A stretch of DNA of 64,000 nt from Pisolithus tinctorius (lineage: Eukaryota > Basidiomycota > Agaricomycetes > Boletales > Pisolithaceae). The notes below the pieces were generated by a model that was not told where the DNA came from, did not search any database, and saw nothing but the letters and a program-made list of their open reading frames with translations. This document shows, piece by piece, positions 12,812 to 23,294 of this stretch; position 1 is the first letter of the stretch, and every line of letters starts with the position of its first letter. Position numbers and translations under genes: made by a program. The stretch lies in NCBI GenBank assembly GCA_024663395.1, contig JANFAH010000004.1, forward strand, positions 930,001-994,000. The letters are read 5' to 3'.

Positions 12812-13511
12812 ACTGGGTTAATTGGTTCTCCCCATGCCACAACCATGCAAAGGATCTCCAGGATAATTGCTGCCATCTTGTCCTGCATGGTTTGCACGCT
12901 GCTTTTGCAAGCCTTCCTTTTTTTTAATTGCCTCAATGCACGCCCTCATAATACAGGTCTGTCTTCTTATCGGACTGCACATACCGCAAGTACAGCACGC
13001 GATACACTTCTACAATGCCTTAAATAAGTACATTAACAGCTGACCGAACGTATGATAGCGTTTTTCTACTTCTTTTGTAAATACCGGTACCTATTACGAC
13101 TTCCATCTCCGTTTGTTCACGAATAGAAAGATAGCAAAATAAATGTAACAACTCCCTTCTCTCGATTGGGCATGTATGGATTAACCGGAGTATGCATGTG
13201 AATGATCAACGCTAAAACACAGGGTATAAAAGAACAAGGGTTTAGAATGTTTGGCTATAGGCTTTTCACGAGTTCGGCAACTGGGCAACCACCACCGAAC
13301 GTAACCAGATCACTGATCAGCTTCTTGCCGCCCACGAGGTCCCATGCATGACCATTTGCCAGGCACGGTACCCATGGCTATGTTCCAAATGTCTTCTCTG
13401 GTCACACCAGCACACACCCCGAAAAAATGTGGTCGTGATATGGTATGCAATTTGAAAAGGAAAGGACAAACGATGATAGTTGAATCCTATACAATGCTCT
13501 TGCTAGACTGC
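12812..13511. other. Tail-to-tail spacer between cyclin and glucosidase II beta
   Basis: Converging 3' ends of the plus-strand cyclin and the minus-strand glucosidase gene. The DNA is AT-rich, with aataaa-like signals around 13138. No additional gene is supported. Confidence 0.5.
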
Positions 13512-15705
13512 CTACAGCTCATCCCGCTTCCCATCTTCCACAGGAAGACACAATGCAGGTGTCGTTCCCGTTATCTGATACTCACATTTCTCAGGTTCAG
13601 ACACGGTAAGCAACACGTTCTCCGTGCCACATGTGAGGATGAGCTGCCGTTGTTGTCGTCATTAGCATATGTACGCACACTGAAGCCAAGCGGACGCACC
13701 TCAAGACTTCGTTGTGGTCCATTCCAGCATTTGGCACCTTGTGTGTATCGCTGTCTGGTATAATACTCCGGCGTACCGGGTTCCGCGAGTTTGTTCCACG
13801 ATGTAAATTTGCTGTATGAACGACAATCATGAGTAATTGTGCATGACACACCCAAGAAGAGGCTCACCCGAGGCTGAAGGATGAGCCGCCCTTATTTGGC
13901 TTTTGTCTCGCCTCGTCGAAGAGGCAGACCTCGTACGTGTACCTTTCAGACGACATATACATGTTAGTTATTCCAAGAAATGTAAAAGAATGGAGGCAAC
14001 GCACTCTCCAAGATCTTTCTCCAAACAAAGTCCGTCAAGCTTCTTCCATTCTCCTTCCGTACCAAAACCTTCAGGATTGAAGAGGTCAGAGAGATCCTCA
14101 TGCGCAGTCTGGAGTTCTTCTTGAGTGAGCTTAAGACTGTGTTCTGCATCGGAAAGGGCTTGGCGTGCCCGGTTGGCCTCTGTTAAACATAGGGCTAAGC
14201 GGGCGGCAAAGTGGTTAAGGAGGAATCTAACCTGAGGAAGTGTCCGAGCTGCCCGCCTTGATGCCCAACAACTCTAGCCACGACAACAATTTTTCCCGGA
14301 ATGCTAGATAGGGTGGAATGAACGAGTCTGGAAGATATGCTGTCACGTCCAATACTACAGCTCATCTTATCAGTCCTTGGCGCCAAAAAGATGCATGACT
14401 CACGGATTGACTGGGAAGAGGGCTCGTCCACTACTTTCTCATGCTCCAGGAGCAAAGAGACATGATCAATATTCAACAACTTATTCAACTCCCTCTCGAT
14501 TCTTTCCGCGCTCCACAACCCGTCTTCTTCGTCTTCTTTCTTATCCTCCTTAGGACTCTGAGGCGTATCAGTGGCTGCAGAACCTTCATCCTCACCCTTC
14601 CGTACGTTATTGATGCGTGGCAGCCCTGCGAGAGTTTCCCACCCGCGTACGGCCTCGAGAACTGCCATGTCTTGGTAGTTGGGATTATACCCAGTTCGAA
14701 GTGCGTCGAGGATGTCTCCAAGTGCTTTCTCGCGCTCGAGGTGCTGTTTGTACTCATGCTGAAGGGACTTGAGCGCAGTGTAATGAGTGAGAAGGGACTG
14801 ATAGAGTGCTAAGGAGAAAAATAAGTTTAGTATTTACACGCGCGAGAACGACTATGGAGATGTACATACGTGACTGCTTCTTTCGCTCTAGTTCTTTGGC
14901 GGAAAGCGATTCGGCGCGTTTCGCGATACCTGGAAATGAAAAATTTAACCACTTAAGATAGAGAGGGAGGCAAGGATCCGCACCTCTCAATCTCTCGACC
15001 TCCTTTTCTCGCGTTGCAATTTCCTGCTCGAGGTCCACCAGTCCACCCTCCAAGCGCTTCTTTTCCTTGTGTGCAAAGGCAATATAGGATGCACGGATTT
15101 TTGAACCCTACAACACGGGTTAATACCAAGGCGCTGGAGACGCGAACGACGCTGCACCGCACCGTCTTGCGCAACTTCCGTTCTGCCTCCATCATCTTCC
15201 TGTACTCCTCCCCTACGTCCTTGCACTTGTCTGGACATACGCCTGGTGCCTCGTCGGAGCCGTCACAACACTCGGGTTCACAGAGCCCATCGTTCACCCT
15301 CGAACTCGGTATCGTTGAGCCGATGTGGCCCACATTCTTGCAGAAAAACACGCCGTTCGGACATGCGCTCGTACCTGAAAAAATGAACAAAATCCATGTC
15401 CCGCGTCAGTCTATCGTACATTAAACTCTAGGTCTGCAGCGCGGGGCTGCCCGGGCATGCATGCGCTGGAGATATGACAACATACCTGGTTCGTCGCTCC
15501 CATCAGGGCAATCACAATAATCATCGTTCACAGCATTCCACGAGATCTGCTTCGAGCCATCCAAACACGTCCACGTCTGTCCCGCTCCCGAAGTAGAGGT
15601 CGTGGGCACGTATTTCGCGACGTGGCTTGGTGGGACGCCATGTGTCTTGCCAACTGCCGAGAGCACAGGAAGCGGTAAGGCCGCTAGGAGAAACCAGGGA
15701 TACAT
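13512..15705 (-). CDS. GTB1: Glucosidase II beta subunit (ER N-glycan trimming)
   Basis: Ten exons (15705-15486, 15374-15163, 15107-14984, 14929-14870, 14808-14404, 14354-14232, 14194-14005, 13942-13868, 13811-13700, 13643-13512) join in phase to 550 residues. A signal peptide (MYPWFLLAALPLPVLSAV) is followed by two cysteine-rich LDL-receptor-like repeats containing NDDYCDCPDGSDEPG and VNDGLCEPECCDGSDE. A long charged coiled region (about residues 145-430) follows. A C-terminal mannose-6-phosphate-receptor-homology domain (about 445-545) includes GAKCWNGPQRSLE, TCGTENVLLTVSEPEKCEY and TTPALC. The protein ends KRDEL, an ER-retrieval tetrapeptide variant. Glucosidase II beta holds the catalytic alpha subunit in the ER and binds mannose so that the enzyme trims Glc2Man9 and Glc1Man9 glycans. 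Architecture and length fit the family well. Confidence 0.95.
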
Positions 15706-16262
15706 TTGATACGGTATTCCCTGCTAATGCATCCAGTTCGTGAGTTGATATACCTCCGCTCGCCAATAAGTACTTACCCCAACACAGCCAACAAATCAAG
15801 CCCAAACAGGCAACAACATTACCTCCTTGTCCATCACGGCCAAGATCAACGTGTTTCGTCTTAATCTGCGACAAGATTTATTGTCTTTGGGTGAGTACTG
15901 TCGCTCTACCCATACAAAAACTAACATTGTCCCAGCCTTCCTCTGAGAAAAGGGTGCGTGAGGGGACCTATGAACGACTGGGAATTTACTGTTCTACATT
16001 CAGAAAGACGAGTTACGAGGCACCTTTTGCCTGATATCGTGGCTTCCGTGGGTTGAGCAAACCCTGTAAATCGTTCGCATCCACCGACGCGTCAGCCTTC
16101 CGTCGACTGATCAAAAATCTTGTAGCTAATCTTCGAAGTGTTGTCGCATCGTGATATATACCCACTATTTGTTTAAGTCGGCTGGAGTGGTGATAAAGTA
16201 GGCTACAGTGAGTAGGAGGCATTATTGAACGCTGAGGAATGGTCTACTGAGTCAGCTGTGCA
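15706..16262. other. Divergent spacer (GTB1 / HET gene)
   Basis: This 557-bp region separates the conserved ER gene from the start of the accessory HET island. It should contain both promoters. No other coding or RNA feature was recognised. Confidence 0.5.
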
Positions 16263-18863
16263 ATGGACAGCATGCACCTCATTGACGTGAATGCCGTCCT
16301 CAGCATCGAAGAGGGTACTGAGGAACTCGACCCTAATCTTGAAGTTTTAAAATGTTTCCATGGCGAAGAACTGCAGAGACTGGAGTACGCTATTCTGTCC
16401 CACTGCTGGAGCACCAGAGCTAGTGACGAAGTCACGTTTGAGCAACTACTCAATCTTACGCGTATGACACGTGAACGGATCAGGGACCTTCCGGGTTATT
16501 GGAAGATTGTTGCGAGCTGCAGGCGGGCTCGCGACTACGACCAACTAAATTGGCTATGGGTCGACACCTGTTGCATTGAGCAACGTGAGAGGGAAGAAGC
16601 AATCAACTCTATGTATCGGTGGTATGGGCACTCGAAGAAGTGTTATGCATACCTACATGATGTCATCGAAAACACACTTCCCGCGAGGGCCGAGGGCAAG
16701 AAGCCCCGGTGGTTTTTGCGAGGATGGACGCTACAGGAACTGATAGCTCCGAGGGCCGTTCTGTTTTTTAACGGAGACTGGGAGCTTATTGGCGACAAGA
16801 AGTCCTTGGCACCCACTTTGAAACATATCACCCGGATACCAGAATATGTCCTGGCCTATGGCCTACCCTCACCGCAGCAAACGGATCGTCCAAGTGTAGC
16901 TCAAATCTTCTCATGGGCTGCTGACCGTGAAACGAAGAGGAACGAGGACCGGGCATACTCACTTATGGGCTTATTTGAAGTGGAGATATTCAAGTCGTAT
17001 GGGACGAGAAATGCTTTTCAGCGCTTGCAGGAGGCCATCATCAAGAAGTACAATGACCATTCTATCTTTGCTTGGTTTGAGATGAAACGGCCTGGCAGTG
17101 TCCTGGCAGACAATCCGAGTTACTTTCGGGGGAGCTCTGATATAGTCAACTGCTCCATAACTGGACCATTGCCACGGGTACAACAGGGGATCATTAGGAC
17201 ACGCTTATCTGTCTCCCGTTGTCGCAGCTCCTCATTCTATTATGAGGCACAGTTGGCATGCCGTCGTTCTGGCGATTTACAGCGTCCTGTTACCATTCTC
17301 ATCGCGTCCTTGGATGACAGGTACTACAGGGTTTTTGGAGACTTCCCCCCTACCAGTAAAACCGAGGACCGGGAACTTGATCTCTCTTGCCGGTCCATCG
17401 ATGGCCGCTCCTTTACGTTTCAGATTCCTCGGACAGTAGAGTTGGGCGACCAGCAACTGTGTTGCAACCACCCTGATGATTCTCTTGAATTAACCCGTGG
17501 TTATAAAGTTATTCACTATGCCGGTCAGAGTCAGACCTGTGGTTTCAAAGTCATTCTTGGTCACTGTCTTGGCCTTGATTCAGTACACATATTGACCGGC
17601 AGACCTTCCAGTGAAGATATTCCGGATCCAGACACTTTGCTGCACCATACCAATCGGATCAATGAGCTGCGGATACAAATCGCAGAGGGTGGAGAACGGA
17701 CTGGATTTGCACTTGCTAACCATGTTCACATCCCTGGCACTGCCCAAGCTGTGGAGCTGCTCTACACAAAAAGATCATATTTTGTTTCTCTCCAGCTTCA
17801 TCTTGTGGTGTGTCCTGGTTGCTGTACACCTGTATGGCACAGGCAGTTGGAAGAGGATGGTGATGAGGGTGATCTTAGGGTAGGGAAATGCTTCAAGAAA
17901 ATAATCAGGTCATATGATCCATATGTATGTGCTTCTCTTTGGCTCGGACGGGATATAGCTAGGAGTCTCACGCTTTTCTCCAGCCTCAAAGTGATTGCAT
18001 TAGGACTTGTATGGGGTGCTGTACTGGTCAAATGTTTGAACCCAAGGTTAGTGATGTGGTGTCACTGGAATGTGAGAAGGATGGAGTCTCTGTAAGTCCA
18101 TCCTTTGCTCTCCAGTGATTCCCTGTTAAAGAACATACATTCTGCCTAGCTTACTTCAGTCATTTCACTACTTGAGTGCCAGTCGAGGGCAGTTCATGAT
18201 CAAATGTAAGGGTTATAGAGTTTCAAGGTTTAGTTTGGTCACTCATGCTTCCTGAGTGTCCTTAGTCCTGCACAAAGTCAAGATTTGCTTAAAAATGAAA
18301 TTGCAGAGCTTCAAAAAAATTTGGATTCTGCTAAGAGCAATCATGAAAAACGAGCACTGGTGGAGGATATTGTTGGCCGTGTGAGTAAGGAGCAGTTGTG
18401 CAGCAACATGATTCAACTAATACTTGTTTTGATAGATTTTGCTCTTATGTTGGCATGTAATTGATGCAAAGATTGCCAAAGTGAGTCAACATGCCCCACT
18501 TTTGATGGTCAACTCAAACAACAGCCTAGGAATTGAAGGCCAAGGTAGAGCATGATGGCCGAGCCACAAAAATCAGTCAGATGTGTGTATGTGGATCCCT
18601 TGTTGGGACTATCAGAGTATTCTTCTACTACTTTGCAGGCCTCCTACATTTTTAGAAAAACTTTCATGGAAGATATCATTACTAAGGTTGATGTAACTCG
18701 TGATGGCCAATGCCCACTAAACCGGTAAGTTTCTCTATTCACTTACATGCAAATCTTCATGCAGAGCACAAATTCATTTGTTACCAGAGTAATGATGGAT
18801 GCAAAAGATCGCATTCTAAAGCATCAACTGTTGGTTGATTACTGTGATGGTAATTGTGGATAA
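16263..18863 (+). CDS. HET-domain protein with coiled-coil C-terminus (HET-1 of island)
   Basis: The first exon starts at the ATG at 16263. It would end in a stop at 18095, but a consensus donor overlaps that stop (CT|GTAAGT at 18092). Five further exons (18266-18380, 18436-18480, 18530-18586, 18639-18724, 18788-18863) keep phase throughout and raise the length from 610 to about 735 residues. Residues 42-200 form a HET (heterokaryon incompatibility) domain: YAILSHCWS, LNWLWVDTCCIEQ, SMYRWYGHSKKCYAYL, RGWTLQELIAP and EDRAYSLMGLF are the canonical blocks. HET proteins trigger non-self recognition and programmed cell death in fungi and have a TIR-like fold. A hydrophobic segment lies near residues 566-588. 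The added tail is charged and coiled-coil-like (NEIAELQKNLDSAKSNHEKR). The tail model is inferred from splice phase alone. Confidence 0.85.
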
Positions 18864-20526
18864 TGGAGTGGCTGCCTTCCAGAACAGCTCAAAGATACCA
18901 ATAATCACTTACTGTGAATGTATATCCTTGTACCACTAGTAACCAATGTAGTGAGGTTTGCAAGCAAGTTCAGCACTGACATTCCAACTTTCTCAACTTT
19001 ATTTTCATGAGCAGTGTCTAACATGTCCCACTTACATATACATACAATAAAGGCCAAAAGGGTCAGCCAACATGTAGGGGTCACTGCTGGTGGGTGGCTG
19101 ATGCAGACTGAAGATAGGGGTTGCACTCAAGGTGGCTGATGATGGCTGATGAAATTTGGGCCTGGTCAACCAATGGGGGTTGGAACTGACTGAAGCACTA
19201 CAAGTCAAAGTGTGGATCACTGGCAAAAGCCAAGCAAAACCAACATGAAAGACAAAAGAGCAAGTGGTGCTGTGCCTCTGTGGAATCTAGATGGCAGAAG
19301 ATCTGAAATAGGTTTTTTTTGGCAGGGCAAATAGACCCAAGGATGAGTGCAGAGGGTTGGGGGTGTTCCTCCATCAGGAAATTAACCAAATACTATCCAT
19401 GCTGTTTATGGAACTTTCTGTCTATTTTGACTATTATGGCTAATTCTGGCCACACCCAATATGGACTAAGTTTAGAATAGTCAAAAAGTCAAGATAGTAG
19501 TAGTAGTAGTAGTAGTAGTAAAGAAAGTGTTACTCTGCACCATACACTATATGTATGGGAGTCTCTGTCCATTTAGTGCTTGTGTCATGACCATGTGTTC
19601 ATCCCAAGTCCCCCTTCACTCCACATACTACTCCACTCAGTCATTCACTCACTCCACACCTACTCCACCTGCCCTCTACCCTTTGTGATTCTACTGACTC
19701 ATGTCAACCAGTCTATCAGTTGGGCAACTGCTGTGCTATGTGCCAGGACACTTCATGAATTGCAGTCCCACCACCCTAGTAATATATTTCCCTTCACAGT
19801 ATATGCTTCCCTTTTTGCTGGATTTTATGTACTGTACCAACCTGTAGCTTTTAGTTGCTTGATCACTGGCTCCTGGGATCATCATTGGCAGTGTTACCTT
19901 TACCTTACATGTTAGTCACTGTACATGGCATCCCAGTCCTCTGAGCACTACTGTCTGTCTTTGTCTTTAGTATATAGGTTGTTACTCAGTGTTGTATATA
20001 CCTCAGTTTGAACATCAACTGAGACACCTCTCCAGCCTTCCCCTTAACCTTTCTGTCAAACTCATACAAGGGTGTCATAGAGCAGCATGCTAATGAAGAG
20101 AAGGTCTCCCATCACTTTTGGTAGTGGTCAGTTGAATGTCACTCAGGTGCACCACCATTATATTGCACACCAGTTGCAATAGTATATCATTAGTATGTGT
20201 CAGTATCAGCCAGTATAAATTGGCAGCTCCCTGTCTTGACCCCTATCCCTATTCAACCAAGAGGAACCAGTCTTACCAAAAACCTAGCTAATAATTAGTC
20301 TTCTTCACACAATCCTTTACCATTTCCAAAGGTAGCACTGACCTACATGCTCCCCTCTGTACCTAATTCTTCACTGTTAATTGTGAGGTTTAACAACCAT
20401 GTAGCTGAGACAATGCCATGAAAATGTTATAACTCAAAGGACAGTGATTCAACATTCCATTGGTATGAAGTTTTAAGATTTTACAAAAATTATAGATCTG
20501 ATGCCCCATGAGAGTATTTAGGCTGC
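18864..20526. other. CpG-free non-coding DNA between the two HET ORFs
   Basis: No gene is supported in these 1.66 kb. It includes a (TAG)n microsatellite and several C/T-rich runs (for example around 19615-19680). The HET-2 open frame ends at 20527 exactly on a possible donor (AT|GTGAGC), so further HET-2 exons could lie here, but I could not find a convincing continuation. Confidence 0.5.
19493..19520. repeat. (TAG)n microsatellite
   Basis: About nine uninterrupted TAG units lie within the CpG-free spacer between the two HET open frames. Confidence 0.9.
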
Positions 20527-21759
20527 TCACATTCCATTACAGACAAGGTATAATTTCTGAAACCCTGGCTTTGCAGATGAGAGGGTAAAGTTCTCCAATG
20601 TTCTGCCATACACTCCCTCATCCTGGGATGATGCCCTAGCCAAATTGAGGGTAATGAGCTCTCCATTGCTGGATTGATGGCAACATGCCAACTTGACTTG
20701 GATATACTCCTGAGAGTCAGCACAATGTGTCACAGGCAGCCATATCTCCACCCCTTTCCCTGTCAGCTCAAACCATCTGTGGCTTTTGATTTGAGCTTCT
20801 GCTTCTGGACACTCCTTGGTGTATGCATGGGGAGGGCTTAGCCTGATTACATCTGCACTATCCCGAAAATCATCTGGGCTTTCTGCCAGGATACTCCCAT
20901 GTCTTCCTTCCCCAGACCATACAAAGATAGAGTGGTCATTGTAATCCCCAATTATGGCCTCCTGCAAGTGGTGGAATGCATGCCCCCCTTCCCCATACTG
21001 AGTTTGCATGTGCACTCTAAACAAACCCAGAAGTGCATATGCCCTGTCTTCTTTCTTCCTCCCATTCCGATCAGCTGCCCAAGACAAAATTTGGGCAACA
21101 CTTGGATGATCTGGATGCTGTTGAGATGGTAGTCCATGACAAAGTATGTCCTCTGGAATGCATGTGATTGTAGTCAGCACAGCCAAAAGGTTTCTCTTGT
21201 CACCAATGAACTGCCAATGCTGATTGAAGAATGAGACTTTGTTGGGGGCTAGCAAATCTGACAGTGTCCAGCTACATGAGAACCACTGTGGCCAGCCACC
21301 AGATGCAGAGAACTTCTGGTGATCCCTTTCAGTGGGAAAAGTGGGCCCATCAACATCATCTAAGTATACATAACATTGCTCTGAGTTTGCCTGCCAATGG
21401 TACCTTGAGTTCACAGACTCAGAGAACTCTGAGATGTCATCCTCATTAATGCAGGTAGAGTCTGTCCATAGCCATTCCAGCCCATCAGCACAAGCTTTTT
21501 CACAGGCCTTGACAATTTTCTGATAGCCCCTATGATGGACATTGAACATCCCCAATGTGAGATCTCCAAACTGGACTTCTGCCTCTGCCACACACCAACA
21601 ATGTGACAGCACAGCATATTGGACATGACAGATTTCTGTGTCATAAAATTCTCCAAAGACCTCAGTGACAGCTTTTTCCCCATGATGGCCAACTTGGAGA
21701 CCAAGGAAGACATCTACATTGATCAACCGTATCTTGCCTGCTTTGAGTATTTGAATGTG
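20527..21759 (-). CDS. HET-domain module (HET-2), probably the C-terminal part of a kinase-HET fusion
   Basis: A 411-codon open frame begins right after a good acceptor (ttttgcag at about 21760) and contains a HET domain: YAVLSHCWC, LEWLWTDSTCINEDDI, SEQCYVYLDDVDG, SWTLSDLLAP, PSVAQILSWAAD, EDRAYALLGLF and NDHSIFVW. It is clearly paralogous to the HET-1 protein at 16263, sharing block order and many residues. It has no in-frame ATG before the HET domain; the first methionine would remove it. It is preceded by an exon boundary whose phase (0) equals that of the kinase exon ending at 21924. The most economical reading is therefore a spliced kinase-HET protein of about 724 residues. Alternatives are a missed small first exon or a 5'-truncated copy. 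It ends near RTLENFTLSS...VCNGM, shorter than HET-1. The ORF is open despite lying in CpG-depleted DNA. Confidence 0.7.
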   Translation of the reverse strand, partial: HIQILKAGKIRLINVDVFLGLQVGHHGEKAVTEVFGEFYDTEICHVQYAVLSHCWCVAEAEVQFGDLTLGMFNVHHRGYQKIVKACEKACADGLEWLWTDSTCINEDDISEFSESVNSRYHWQANSEQCYVYLDDVDGPTFPTERDHQKFSASGGWPQWFSCSWTLSDLLAPNKVSFFNQHWQFIGDKRNLLAVLTTITCIPEDILCHGLPSQQHPDHPSVAQILSWAADRNGRKKEDRAYALLGLFRVHMQTQYGEGGHAFHHLQEAIIGDYNDHSIFVWSGEGRHGSILAESPDDFRDSADVIRLSPPHAYTKECPEAEAQIKSHRWFELTGKGVEIWLPVTHCADSQEYIQVKLACCHQSSNGELITLNLARASSQDEGVYGRTLENFTLSSAKPGFQKLYLVCNGM

Positions 21760-21854
21760 CTGCAAAATGAGGAAAACAACTGGTACTCACCACAAGCACA
21801 AAGTAAAGACTCCTGATCAGTCAATACTTTCAGTTCATTTGCATCACATGCTAT

Positions 21855-23114
21855 CTAAATTGAAGTAGCATAAGGAACCAATGTACCACCACTGACCAAG
21901 ATTGGTAATAGGAAGTCACATACCTGGCTGGCAGAACTTGGACCAAAGTCATGGAGTACCACAGACCTCTGCATTGACATAAAGGAATGCTGCATGATCT
22001 GTAGCCATTAGTTTATAACAAATAATTTTGCCATGAAGAGAAATTTTATTACCTTGGCAATTGTTTCAACAATGTGTGATATGGTAGGCCGTGACAAGGG
22101 TTCAAATCTCCAGCATGACAAACACAAATTCCACCACTCATCAGTTAGACGTGACAATGTTTCTTCATCAGTGGGGCGATCTGGTGTCTGACCCGTACAA
22201 ATCCTATGCACGAGCCTCATATGGGGAATCCTGTGGAATGGAGCTTTCCGGGTGAACAATTCCTAAGTGTCCATTCAAACTCAATGCATGCCAGTCAGTG
22301 ATAAGCATACCAGAACAGTCATCCCAAACGACCACACATCTGTCTTGGCTGATGGTAGGTTGTCCATAAGCAGTTCTGGAGCAGCCCACCCTAACGTGAA
22401 TCCTTGTTGAAGATTTTCCAACATAGGGTCAGCCAGGAGTGGTCTGTGATCATCAGATATCAGCACATTGAACTATAACACATTGCTGTCATATAGAGTA
22501 TTTTGATGGTGGTGAGGTCTACTTACACCTTTCAGATCTCCATGGAAAATGGATCTCGGCACATAGTTGTGTAGGTAATGTAGTCCCCGTGCAATCCCCA
22601 TAATCTAGGCAGCATGCAGACGAGAATCATACCAAATGCCTTGAACTTACCAGAGGACGAGGATCAACAGTTGTATCTTGCACATAATTGTGGGCATTTC
22701 CATTCTGCATCCATGGGGAAATAATCGACACCGTGGAGTCAAACTCAGTGGTGATGCCAAGCAATGGGAGGATGTTTTCATGAGCAAGCCTAGACCACAT
22801 GATGAGATGTTGGAAAATCCGCTGCTCATGACTTAGAACATGTGAGTATGATAATCCAGTATCGATCTTGCCTTGATATTAGATTCATTGCCATCGGGAC
22901 GCCTCTGTAAAGTCTTTACAGCGACACTTCTATCCTCTGGCATCAAAACTCCGACGTATACCACAAAATGTCCTCCATGACACTTTGGGAGCATGTCTCT
23001 CTTCACCTTTCCATCAAGATTAATCTGGTAGTGTGACGCCAGTGAAGCATATTCTTTCAGAATATCCCGTTCCAAACCTCCACAGCCTCCACTCGGATTC
23101 GCTATGCTGCCCAT
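21855..23114 (-). CDS. Tyrosine-kinase-like protein kinase, possibly fused to HET-2
   Basis: Exons 23114-22872, 22824-22651, 22604-22527, 22472-22311, 22262-22053 and 21998 onward stay in phase. The first intron is GC-AG (AAG|GCAAGA). If the last exon is read through, the protein stops at 21855 with 336 residues. If it is spliced at 21924 (CAG|GTATGT), it can join the HET module. Kinase marks are VAVKTLQRR (lysine near residue 67), LAHENILPLLGI, the catalytic loop FHGDLKGFNVLI (HGD instead of HRD; D near 161), WAAPELLMDNLPSAKTDVWS and WNLCLSCWRFEPLSRPT. These place it with the expanded TKL kinases of Agaricomycetes. The DFG motif is altered to DPM (LLADPML), keeping the metal-binding Asp but losing Phe-Gly, so activity is uncertain. 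It is divergent with eS25, about 180 bp apart. Confidence 0.8.
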
Positions 23115-23294
23115 TGATGTACCAGTTTCGTCAGCTGGGGAGTAAAGCCAAGTCAACGATGAGGACCCAACGAAGCGAGCGAAAGCTGTATTATATAAAC
23201 AATCGGAGACAAAAGGTCTCGGAGTTTGCCGTCGTATTGGCAGAGCACGAGACAAGGTAACCCTTCCTCACATCGACGACGAGGCACTCAGACT

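Larger units (their letters stand above)
18811..22088. other. CpG-depleted block A
   Basis: Reading every line, I find no CG dinucleotide from about 18812 to 20862. Only three isolated ones (about 20863, 21068 and 21728) occur before 22088, where CpG becomes frequent again. The block covers the last HET-1 exon, 1.6 kb of non-coding DNA and the whole second HET ORF. TG and CA are correspondingly common. Such depletion is the usual mark of long-term cytosine methylation and deamination. Confidence 0.85.
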
